The notes: generated by a model from the sequence alone, not told the origin. DNA of 5,782 nucleotides from Candidatus Nitrosopumilus sp. (GCA_029863665.1 JAOTUX010000077.1:1-5782), one strand, 5' to 3'; positions 1-4,713 are shown, numbered from the stretch's first letter. A program made the numbers and translations.

Positions 1-275
1 TCCCCTATCACCTCGATTGAGTTGTCTGTCACGTTAAGATTGATCTCGTTTTTCTTCAAACCAGGCATGTTCATCTTCATTCGAATATGATTGCCTTCAT
101 CAATTACATCGCATCCGGTCTCGTGCAATTTTGGAAATGATGAAAAATCTATCCTCGGAAAGGAAGAAAATGATTTTTCCATGTCTTTTCTAAAATTGTC
201 AAAAATCCTGTCAAATTCAGAAAGACCTGACCTTGCAGGTGTCGATGCTAGTTTTTTTACAGGTTTTTTTGCCAT
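1..275 (-). CDS. Small heat-shock protein (Hsp20/alpha-crystallin family), 3' end beyond window
   Basis: ATP-independent holdase chaperone of the cytoplasm; family members bind unfolding proteins as oligomers. Only the first 91 codons lie in the window. Translation from the ATG at 275 gives a basic start (MAKKPVKKLA), then a Phe-rich variable N-terminal arm (about residues 18-50, with SEFDRIFDNF and FSSFPRIDFSSFPKL) typical of Hsp20. The alpha-crystallin domain begins near residue 54 (CDVIDEGNHIRMKMNMPGLKK); its 'DVIDEGN...MPGLKKNEI' pattern matches the family's 'dv.e.dd...a.lPGv.kedi' signature. The reading frame is open to the window edge. A TATA-like cttaaa (298-303, minus sense TTTAAG) lies about 25 nt upstream of the ATG, suggesting a leaderless transcript. 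An AGGT lies 1 nt before the ATG, too close to be a normal ribosome site. It is divergent from the gene at 471. The family call is firm; heat induction is assumed from the family, not seen. Confidence 0.85.
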   Translation of the reverse strand, partial: MAKKPVKKLASTPARSGLSEFDRIFDNFRKDMEKSFSSFPRIDFSSFPKLHETGCDVIDEGNHIRMKMNMPGLKKNEINLNVTDNSIEVIG

Positions 276-297
276 GACCTGAAATGATTTTTGGATA

Positions 298-303
298 CTT
301 AAA
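298..303 (-). promoter_or_regulatory. TATA-like box of the Hsp20 gene
   Basis: The minus strand reads TTTAAG, centred about 25 nt upstream of the ATG at 275. That is the spacing of archaeal TATA boxes to leaderless starts. Assigned by position and AT content only. Confidence 0.35.
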
Positions 304-380
304 CAACTATTGTATTTTATCAAAAATGATTTTCAGTTATGAATATGATATGACTCCAAGCTGATTGATTTGTTAGAAGA

Positions 381-404
381 ATTTATGAGTCGTATTTCAT
401 AAAT
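381..404. repeat. Perfect 8-bp inverted repeat in the divergent spacer (possible operator)
   Basis: ATTTATGA (381-388) and TCATAAAT (397-404) are exact reverse complements separated by 8 nt. The repeat sits between the divergent Hsp20 gene and the 471 gene, upstream of both putative TATA boxes, where a dimeric regulator could bind. It could also form by chance in AT-rich DNA. Confidence 0.35.
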
Positions 405-416
405 GCAGTTGTATTC

Positions 417-429
417 GAATTGCCAATTC
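417..429. repeat. 13-bp palindrome upstream of the 471 gene (possible operator)
   Basis: GAATTG (417-422) and CAATTC (424-429) are exact reverse complements around a single C. The repeat overlaps the 8-bp palindrome ATTCGAAT (413-420). It lies about 15 nt upstream of the putative TATA box at 444-451, roughly -54 to -42 relative to the start codon, a usual place for an activator or repressor in archaea. Function is inferred from position. Confidence 0.35.
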
Positions 430-443
430 AAAACAAAAAGACA

Positions 444-451
444 ATTAAATG
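444..451 (+). promoter_or_regulatory. TATA-like box of the 471 gene
   Basis: ATTAAATG centred about 24 nt before the ATG at 471, compatible with a leaderless mRNA. There is no Shine-Dalgarno sequence in front of the ATG (ttgaaatttc), which supports a leaderless start. Confidence 0.4.
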
Positions 452-470
452 CATCTAGATTTGAAATTTC

Positions 471-1046
471 ATGAATTGGAAAAAATCCCTTATTGAGAGA
501 TTAGGAAACAAATGTATCGTTTGCGACCAAGATGATGTTGAAAGACTAGATGTTGGTTTTGTAAATGGTCAGGAACATCTTGAGAATGAATACTTTGGAA
601 ATCCTGATGAAATGTATGTTTGGTTTGTCTTACACTTTAAAGAAGAATCTGAATACCTTCAATCCATATGTTTTGATTGTAAATCCAAAATAACAGAAGA
701 CCCTTCTCTGACTCTTTCCAAGTTAGAGGAATTTTACTTTACGCCAAAGGCCATGGATGCACAAGAGATTATGGGATGGATGAATATAAAAGCAGAAGAG
801 CTTTTAGTGTTTCTACGAGAGAACAAACAGTTCATTCCAATAGAAAAAAGATTAGAAAAACACTATGGTGACTTGAGAGATAAATTTACTGAAATTGATA
901 GAAATGTTGCTTTAATTGAATATGAGAAAAAATGGTTACCAAAGAGATTTGCAGATGTAATCGAGCAAGATCTAAATGAAAATCCAGAAATCAAAAAGCT
1001 TGTATCTAAACACTATAGACCAAAAATCCCTGACACTGGGCATTAA
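471..1046 (+). CDS. Hypothetical protein with HNH-like zinc-ribbon N-terminus and charged helical C-terminus
   Basis: I do not recognise this 191-residue protein. Visible features: a zinc-knuckle pair C15-x2-C18 and C67-x2-C70, likely binding one zinc ion. The opening 'LGNKCIVCDQDDVERLDVGFVNG' has the layout of HNH-endonuclease-type zinc ribbons ('G.kC..Cg..d...L..dHvnG'), but the position of the catalytic His is Phe/Gly here, so nuclease activity is unlikely. Residues 80-190 are highly charged and probably alpha-helical, without membrane segments or signal peptide, so a soluble cytoplasmic protein is expected. The ATG at 471 follows a TATA-like box at leaderless spacing. The long open frame and normal amino-acid composition make it a credible gene. 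A DNA- or RNA-binding or regulatory role is possible but only inferred from the zinc ribbon. Confidence 0.7.
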   Translation: MNWKKSLIERLGNKCIVCDQDDVERLDVGFVNGQEHLENEYFGNPDEMYVWFVLHFKEESEYLQSICFDCKSKITEDPSLTLSKLEEFYFTPKAMDAQEIMGWMNIKAEELLVFLRENKQFIPIEKRLEKHYGDLRDKFTEIDRNVALIEYEKKWLPKRFADVIEQDLNENPEIKKLVSKHYRPKIPDTGH

Positions 1047-1108
1047 TTGTAAAAATAGTGTTTTATGCTATTCAATTATGCCTAAACAAAAGAAAAAAAT
1101 CTCCAGGT

Positions 1109-1130
1109 TTTAATTCTAGATCGAATTAAA
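1109..1130. repeat. Perfect 8-bp inverted repeat over the promoter of the 35-codon gene
   Basis: TTTAATTC (1109-1116) and GAATTAAA (1123-1130) are exact reverse complements with a 6-nt spacer. The centre lies about 26 nt upstream of the ATG at 1145, exactly where a TATA box of a leaderless gene would be. The arms may therefore contain the TATA element and act as an operator, or simply reflect AT-richness. Confidence 0.35.
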
Positions 1131-1144
1131 CTCATTGATAACTA

Positions 1145-1252
1145 ATGCGGGGTCTTTGCCACAGTTGTTTTAGATCAGGTGTAGAACTTGTAATCTCAAA
1201 GGGCGATATTGTATGCCATCATTGTTTTGATAAAAAGAATACAAAAAACTAA
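1145..1252 (+). CDS. 35-residue zinc-knuckle microprotein
   Basis: A short ORF with ATG at 1145 and TAA at 1250-1252. The translation starts MRGLCHSCFRSG and ends near GDIVCHHCFDKK, giving C5-x2-C8 and C24-x2-C27, a complete four-cysteine zinc-ribbon arrangement in 35 residues. An in-frame TAA at 1139-1141 just upstream means the protein cannot begin earlier except at this ATG. It ends 27 nt before the PfkB-family kinase gene and is on the same strand, so co-transcription is likely. No function is recognised; small archaeal proteins with two CxxC knuckles are usually nucleic-acid binding or regulatory. The spaced cysteines in a random 35-codon frame would be unlikely, which is the main support for it being real. 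No clear ribosome-binding site is seen. Confidence 0.55.
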   Translation: MRGLCHSCFRSGVELVISKGDIVCHHCFDKKNTKN

Positions 1253-1279
1253 AATCTTCTATATTTTGAATCAAGAGAA

Positions 1280-2149
1280 GTGAAATTAGCAGTTTTTGCC
1301 CATTGCGCAATTGATACCATTACTATTGGTAATTACAATTATGAGCAAATTGGAGGCTCTGCCTGCTACTGCGGAATTACTGCAAGACAATTTAATTTTG
1401 ATGTGGATTTGTTTACTAAATTTGGCCCTGATTTTCCAACACAGTATCTGTCTGACAACAAAATAAATTACATCAATTCCAATTCTGAGAAAAATACTAC
1501 CAAATTTGCTATTTCTATTAATGGCTCAGATAGAACGCTAAAACTTGAAAATGAATGTGATCCTATAGGGCATTCTGGAGTTAATGTCGATGGGCATATC
1601 GTAAGTCCAATTTATCATGAAATATCTGATAATGTTTTCAAGAAAATTAAGGATGACTCTAATTTTCTTTTTGTAGATCCTCAGGGATTTTTACGACAAA
1701 AGGATTCTCAAAATAATATCATCCTACAAAATACTGAACTTGACTTGTCTCATGTTAATGCAATTAAGGTCAACCCCGAAGAGGCACAACAAATTGTTCC
1801 CGGCACACATGATGAAGCAATGATGGCATTGCAGAAAAAAGGAATTGAATATGTTTTATTTACAAATAAAACTGAAGTGTCCCTCTTGGTAAAAGACAAA
1901 GTCTATTCCATAACTCTCCCAAACAAAGAAATTCATGACACCACTGGAATCGGAGATATTTTCTGCTCAACTTTTTGTTGCACCATGCTAAAGGAAAAAG
2001 ACTTTTTGTGGGCTCTTTGCTTTGCTGGGGGCGCAGCTCAGGCTGCACTTGACTCAAAAAATGTAGGTCTGCAGAAAATCCCAAAAAAAGGAACCGTTCA
2101 GACAAATGCTTCATATTTTTACAATCTGGTAAAATTTAGAGACTTGTAA
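1280..2149 (+). CDS. PfkB-family carbohydrate/nucleoside kinase
   Basis: Cytoplasmic kinase of the ribokinase/PfkB superfamily, 289 residues, the usual length (about 280-320). These enzymes transfer a phosphate from ATP (ADP in some archaeal members) to a sugar or nucleoside hydroxyl. Visible signatures: substrate-side glycine pair G25-G26 in 'EQIGGSACYCG' with following 'FTKFGPDFP', and the C-terminal PfkB signature 'HDTTGIGDIF' (residues 219-228), with the anion-hole GIGD and catalytic base D226. The glycine- and alanine-rich segment 'FAGGAAQAAL' after it fits the nucleotide-site helix. The start is a GTG at 1280, giving MKLAVFAHCAID, the normal first beta-strand of the fold, so an earlier start is unnecessary. 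It follows the 35-codon zinc gene by 27 nt. Substrate cannot be read from sequence; ribose, inositol, nucleoside or a sugar phosphate are all possible. Confidence 0.85.
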   Translation: MKLAVFAHCAIDTITIGNYNYEQIGGSACYCGITARQFNFDVDLFTKFGPDFPTQYLSDNKINYINSNSEKNTTKFAISINGSDRTLKLENECDPIGHSGVNVDGHIVSPIYHEISDNVFKKIKDDSNFLFVDPQGFLRQKDSQNNIILQNTELDLSHVNAIKVNPEEAQQIVPGTHDEAMMALQKKGIEYVLFTNKTEVSLLVKDKVYSITLPNKEIHDTTGIGDIFCSTFCCTMLKEKDFLWALCFAGGAAQAALDSKNVGLQKIPKKGTVQTNASYFYNLVKFRDL

Positions 2150-2215
2150 CTTATTGTTTAATTTTTAACAAAATATTGTTATTTTATTTTCAAATTTTTC
2201 TTTATTGGTTTGAGA
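2150..2215 (+). terminator. T-rich terminator region after the kinase gene
   Basis: The 65 nt after the TAA at 2147-2149 are strongly T-rich, with runs of five T at 2162-2166 and 2195-2199 and several runs of four. No GC-rich stem is present. Archaeal RNA polymerase terminates at such U-tracts, so the transcript of the zinc microprotein and kinase genes probably ends here. Confidence 0.5.
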
Positions 2216-2264
2216 AATTGAATCGTCAGATAATTTTTTCAGAATCAGGAATTCCTTATTTTTT

Positions 2265-2301
2265 AATGATGCAAGATAGTTATGTTCATCCTTGCATCTT
2301 T
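2265..2301. repeat. Imperfect inverted repeat / hairpin upstream of the stress-protein gene
   Basis: GATGCAAG (2268-2275) and CTTGCATC (2291-2298) are exact reverse complements with a 15-nt loop. Allowing one mismatch, the arms extend to 2265 and 2301 (11-nt arms). A separate perfect 10-bp palindrome, AGGAATTCCT, lies just before it at 2247-2256. Both are in the 241-nt spacer between the kinase gene and the interrupted UspA gene. They may be operators or a hairpin; no function can be assigned. Confidence 0.3.
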
Positions 2302-2390
2302 GATAATTTCTATGAACTTAAGATTTTTCACATGGTTTGTTTTCAGAGTCAGTAATCGCAGAGTATGATAAATAGAGAAAATTGCTTTCA

Positions 2391-2855
2391 ATGCTTGTGA
2401 ATAAGAGAATCATAGTTTGTTTGGATGGTTCCAAGCACTCAGAAAAAGCTCTCAGTCAAGATATCCAAATTGCAAAAAAGTTTGATTCTAAAATCATTCT
2501 AGTCCACGTGGTTGAACCAACAGCTGTTTTTAGTACAATGCAGGATCCGGCTGTTCCGTACTGGGGAAGCATTAGTGCCCCTTTGTTGTAAAATTCATTA
2601 GACAAAGAACAAAAAGAAGGCAACAAAATACTGACAAAGAATTCTCACGTTTTAGAAAAAGAAGGCATACCGTTTGACATGGTGCTTCTTCTTGGAAATC
2701 CATCTGAAGAAATTTTAAATTTTTCAAAAAAGAAAAAGACAGATTGCATTGTTGTGGGGAGTCTGGGAAAAGGAATGCTGTCAAGGGTTCTTTTAGGAAG
2801 TGTTTCAACATCAATATCTCAGAGAGCTGATTGTACAGTTATCATCGTAAGATGA
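2391..2855 (+). pseudogene. Universal stress protein (UspA family) interrupted by one in-frame stop
   Basis: A full-length, collinear UspA reading frame (154 residue positions, the usual ~140-160) broken only by TAA at 2589-2591 (codon 67). Before it: the first beta-strand and loop 'RIIVCLDGSKHSEKAL' with the nucleotide-site Asp12, then 'KIILVHVVEP'. After it, same frame: 'GIPFDMVLLLGNPSEEIL' and the ATP-binding signature G123-x2-G126-x9-G136-S137, ending 'DCTVIIVR' and TGA at 2853-2855. No indel is needed, so a single substitution (for example GAA to TAA) explains it. ATG at 2391 is chosen over a TTG at 2382 and a GTG at 2397; ATGATAAAT at 2365-2373 is a weak TATA candidate. UspA proteins bind ATP and act in stress or starvation responses. 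Alternatives to a pseudogene: a sequencing or assembly error, or rare readthrough. The downstream part lacks a good restart codon. Confidence 0.8.
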
Positions 2856-2953
2856 TTTGACGCTTAAAGTTCAGAAAAATCACTATGATGTAAAATCCAT
2901 CAAAGGATATGGTTATTCTACTTCAATAAAAAAACTCTAAACTAATTTTTAGA

Positions 2954-3046
2954 TTCCACGTGGGTCTTAATTTTAATTTCCTAACTACCCTCATGCACTT
3001 CGTGCGGGGGTAGAGATAGGACATTCAGTAAAAGACTCACGTGAAA
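2954..3046. repeat. 93-nt two-tier inverted-repeat element (structured RNA, MITE-like repeat or terminator)
   Basis: Outer arms CACGTGGGTCTT (2957-2968) and AAGACTCACGTG (3032-3043) pair over 12 consecutive positions with one G-U wobble; after one mismatch two more pairs extend the stem to 2954/3046. Nested inside is a hairpin at 2985-3013: an 8-bp lower stem (CTACCCTC with GGGGGTAG, one G-U), a 2-nt bulge (AT), and a 4-bp upper stem GCAC/GTGC closing a TTC loop. The inner hairpin is far more GC-rich than its surroundings. Each outer arm contains the palindrome CACGTG. The element sits in the non-coding spacer between the broken UspA gene and the 76-codon ORF. It could be a small RNA, a mobile miniature element with terminal inverted repeats, or a bidirectional terminator; the sequence alone does not decide. 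Confidence 0.55.
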
Positions 3047-3073
3047 ATCAAAAATGAAAATTACCATTATGCA

Positions 3074-3079
3074 ATTTAA
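3074..3079 (+). promoter_or_regulatory. TATA-like box of the 76-codon ORF
   Basis: ATTTAA centred about 26 nt upstream of the ATG at 3103, the spacing expected for a leaderless archaeal gene. No Shine-Dalgarno sequence precedes the ATG. Confidence 0.35.
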
Positions 3080-3102
3080 CTAATGATTGCTTTAATCAAG
3101 AC

Positions 3103-3333
3103 ATGAGTTTAGGACTTACATTTGTCAATTTTTTGTATTGTGAATTAGAAGGTAAATGGCAAAAAATACCCGAAGTGTCTCAAGACGCAGAAACCTACGA
3201 AGCAATGGAAGATAATGTTAAAATCAACACTAGAACGTTCTCAGAAGAAAAGACGCATTACTACATGAAAAAAGGCGCCAAGATCACGATAAAAGATCAT
3301 GTGTTGAAATTTGACAAGGCAGAGCTAGCATGA
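3103..3333 (+). CDS. Small hypothetical protein, 76 residues
   Basis: I do not recognise this protein. It has a short hydrophobic start (MSLGLTFVNFLYCEL) and then a hydrophilic body rich in Lys and Glu, with an alternating pattern (residues 38-75, for example 'VKINTRTF', 'AKITIKDHVLKF') suggesting beta-strands. No zinc motif or convincing membrane segment is seen. Support for it being real: an ATG at leaderless distance from a TATA-like box and protein-like composition. It is followed 12 nt later, on the same strand, by the transporter remnant, so both may once have been one transcription unit. It could itself be a remnant of a longer gene, since it lies in a region of decayed genes. Confidence 0.45.
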   Translation: MSLGLTFVNFLYCELEGKWQKIPEVSQDAETYEAMEDNVKINTRTFSEEKTHYYMKKGAKITIKDHVLKFDKAELA

Positions 3334-3345
3334 CTGCCAATACAG

Positions 3346-3468
3346 ATGATTAATGTAAAAAGAATAGTTAGAATTGGTATTGGACCAACTCTTTTTGTAA
3401 TTGTTATTTTAGATCCCATTCAACTGGACCGGGTGCAAAAATTAGTTCTAGGCATTGCTTTGTGGATA
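3346..3468 (+). pseudogene. 5' remnant of a DASS/SLC13-type anion transporter gene
   Basis: ATG at 3346 opens a frame whose first 41 residues look like the start of a divalent-anion:sodium symporter: a short basic N-terminus (MINVKRIVRIG), a first hydrophobic segment 'GPTLFVIVILDP', then 'QLDRVQKLVLGIALWI', which matches the conserved 'l...q..lgialWiaiWWitEaiP' start of the family. After W40-I41 the resemblance stops abruptly and the frame runs 12 unrelated residues to TGA at 3505-3507. A complete transporter has about 450-500 residues with 10 or more membrane segments, so over 90% is missing. The break coincides with the start of integrase-like sequence on the other strand. The family assignment is from memory of the conserved motif and is moderately sure. 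Confidence 0.5.
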
Positions 3469-3471
3469 AGA

Positions 3472-3675
3472 AACTCGAAGATAATCCTCAAGGTTTCTTT
3501 GGATTGATTTTTCATCAGCCTTTAGCAGATCATCATAGTCTTTTGTCTTATTCCATTCCATGAATCTATCCAACTAATACTTGTAATTCTCACGAGTTAT
3601 TGGTGAACCAAGTGATTCTAAGAACATTACAAGACATCTTTTTTGTGGCATGTTTTGTGTGCGTGGTTTGTTCAT
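3472..3675 (-). pseudogene. N-terminal remnant of an archaeal tyrosine recombinase/integrase
   Basis: On the minus strand an ATG at 3675 opens a frame reading 'MFLESLGSPITRENYKY', then an in-frame TAG (3576-3574, codon 34), then 'LDRFMEWNKTKDYDDLL' and 'KADEKSIQRNLEDYL'. With Tyr restored at the stop this is the SAM-like, DNA-core-binding N-terminal domain of thaumarchaeal site-specific integrases ('S..Tr..Y...L..F..w......dLl......iq..i.dYl'). Homology seems to end near residue 68, where the transporter remnant of the opposite strand begins; the frame stops at 3450-3448. The catalytic domain with the Arg-His-Arg-Tyr residues is absent, so it cannot recombine DNA. It marks a former integrative element. 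The integrase reading is moderately confident, and its being non-functional is certain if the sequence is correct. Confidence 0.6.
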
Positions 3676-3703
3676 ATGAGTAGGGTTTCCATGTATTATA
3701 CAA

Positions 3704-3712
3704 GAATATAAG
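3704..3712 (+). promoter_or_regulatory. TATA box of the rps26e gene
   Basis: GAATATAAG centred about 26 nt upstream of the ATG at 3734. This is the best TATA match in the window and places transcription start at or next to the start codon, so the mRNA is probably leaderless. No Shine-Dalgarno sequence precedes the ATG. Confidence 0.55.
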
Positions 3713-3733
3713 TAGGAAAATTAGCTAAAATAC

Positions 3734-4021
3734 ATGCCTTTAAAGCGTGCAAGTAGAGGTCGTACAAAAGGAGGAAAAGGTTCCTCAGGAGTAGTACAGT
3801 GTACGAATTGTGGACAAACTGTCCCAAAAGATAAGGCAAAAAAGGTCACATCAAAATTAAATCTTGTAGAGCATACTTTGGCAAAAGAATTACGTGCACA
3901 GGGTGCATACATTGCATCGCCAACAGTTCTAAAATGGTATTGTATCTCATGTGCAATTCATTTTAAAATTCTTAAAATCAGATCTGCAGATAACAGAAGA
4001 AAACGTGGAAAACTACGATAG
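3734..4021 (+). CDS. rps26e: 30S ribosomal protein S26e
   Basis: Structural protein of the archaeal small ribosomal subunit; in eukaryotic ribosomes the homologue eS26 sits at the mRNA exit channel near the 3' end of the small-subunit rRNA. The 95-residue product has the family's basic, glycine-rich start (MPLKRASRGRTKGGKG), the zinc-binding pairs C23-x2-C26 ('QCTNCGQTVPKDKA') and C70-x2-C73 ('WYCISCAIHFKIL'), and a basic tail 'RRKRGKLR'. Length is typical of archaeal members (eukaryotic ones are longer at the C-terminus). A well-placed TATA box at 3704-3712 implies strong leaderless expression. Its TAG (4019-4021) is only 2 nt from the stop codon of the convergent phosphatidyltransferase gene. 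Its transcript must end inside that gene, perhaps at the T6 run at 4037-4042. Confidence 0.95.
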   Translation: MPLKRASRGRTKGGKGSSGVVQCTNCGQTVPKDKAKKVTSKLNLVEHTLAKELRAQGAYIASPTVLKWYCISCAIHFKILKIRSADNRRKRGKLR

Positions 4022-4023
4022 TA

Positions 4024-4596
4024 TTATTCCTGTATGTTTTTTGCAGTAACAATCATTCTTTGAATTAGAGTAATTCCAGCAATAACTACAACAATTATCA
4101 CAGCAGGTTCCATGTAACCGATAATTCCAATAATTGCAATTACCAAGAGTCTTTCTGCTCTTTCACCAATACCTACTCCTTGAAGTTTCACATTAATTGC
4201 ATCAGACTTTGCTCTTGCATAACTAACCAACAGAGATAACGTTATTGCAAGTAATACCAAATAGGGTTCTGCATATCCTCCAATCAGAATTCCCATAAAT
4301 ATTGCAGTCTCTGCAATTTTATCAAACATAGAGTCAAGATAAGAACCCTTTTTTGAAGTCTTGCCAGTAATTCTTGCGACTTGTCCATCTACCATATCAA
4401 AGAATCCTGAAACAAGTAGTAGTATACCTCCAATTATTAATCCAAATTCAATTCCCAGACCATATACAATTGCAGAAATTAGTGCAAAGACAAGTCCTAC
4501 AACGGTCCAAAAATTAGGAGATAATCCTGTAGATTCAAATCCCTTTCCAATTTTTTCAAGTGCAGGGCGAAGAGTTTCTCTCAGATTATTTAACAC
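4024..4596 (-). CDS. CDP-alcohol phosphatidyltransferase, probably archaetidylinositol phosphate synthase
   Basis: Integral membrane enzyme that swaps CMP of a CDP-lipid for a polar alcohol. The 190-residue product carries the complete family signature D-x2-D-G-x2-A-R-x8-G-x3-D-x3-D: D67, D70, G71, A74, R75, G84, D88, D92; the aspartates bind the metal ions and include the catalytic base D92. About six hydrophobic segments are visible (near 31-48, 51-66, 95-109, 111-127, 148-162, 163-180). 'YARAKSD' (126-132) and 'ERAERL' (145-150) resemble the archaeal archaetidylinositol-phosphate synthase group, which joins CDP-archaeol and inositol 1-phosphate. A serine or glycerol substrate cannot be excluded. 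The start is GTG at 4596; no other start lies between it and an in-frame TAG upstream. A TATA-like box at 4621-4626 fits a leaderless mRNA. Convergent with rps26e. Confidence 0.88.
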   Translation of the reverse strand: MLNNLRETLRPALEKIGKGFESTGLSPNFWTVVGLVFALISAIVYGLGIEFGLIIGGILLLVSGFFDMVDGQVARITGKTSKKGSYLDSMFDKIAETAIFMGILIGGYAEPYLVLLAITLSLLVSYARAKSDAINVKLQGVGIGERAERLLVIAIIGIIGYMEPAVIIVVVIAGITLIQRMIVTAKNIQE

Positions 4597-4620
4597 GTGA
4601 TAATCCCAACACCACTAGGT

Positions 4621-4626
4621 AATAAA
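4621..4626 (-). promoter_or_regulatory. TATA-like box of the phosphatidyltransferase gene
   Basis: The minus strand reads TTTATT, centred about 27 nt upstream of the GTG start at 4596. This suggests the gene has its own promoter in the 117-nt gap after the agmatinase gene and a leaderless start at a GTG codon. Confidence 0.4.
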
Positions 4627-4713
4627 GTGAGTAGGCATAAAATGAATATCGCATCAAAAAGATGATGATATACAGTAAAGAAGGTTTTTAACAAATAAAC
4701 TAGAATATGGTTT

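Noticed and set aside
91..282. 63-codon plus-strand ORF at the left end
   Set aside because: It is the antisense shadow of the Hsp20 gene, whose minus-strand translation has clear family motifs.
1078..1113. 11-codon ORF (MPKQKKKISRF) before the zinc microprotein
   Set aside because: Too short, Lys-rich from A-tracts, and in a different frame from the next gene; no support as a gene.
1860..2114. 84-codon minus-strand ORF inside the kinase gene
   Set aside because: Antisense to the conserved PfkB C-terminal signature; composition not protein-like for this genome.
2572..2814. 80-codon minus-strand ORF across the second half of UspA
   Set aside because: Shadow of the UspA frame, which carries the ATP-binding signature.
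2925..3026. 33-codon minus-strand ORF through the inverted-repeat element
   Set aside because: Starts inside the element and spans the hairpin; the base pairing explains the sequence better and no domain is recognisable.
3330..3353. 7-codon ORF overlapping the stop of the 76-codon ORF by ATGA
   Set aside because: The overlap looks operon-like but the frame closes after seven codons and differs from the transporter frame.
3670..3733. tRNA gene or attachment site next to the integrase remnant
   Set aside because: Archaeal integrases often target tRNA genes, but no cloverleaf or T-loop sequence is visible here.
3721..3912. 63-codon minus-strand ORF over rps26e
   Set aside because: Antisense shadow of ribosomal protein S26e.
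4361..4600. 79-codon plus-strand ORF over the phosphatidyltransferase gene
   Set aside because: Antisense shadow of the conserved CDP-alcohol phosphatidyltransferase motif.
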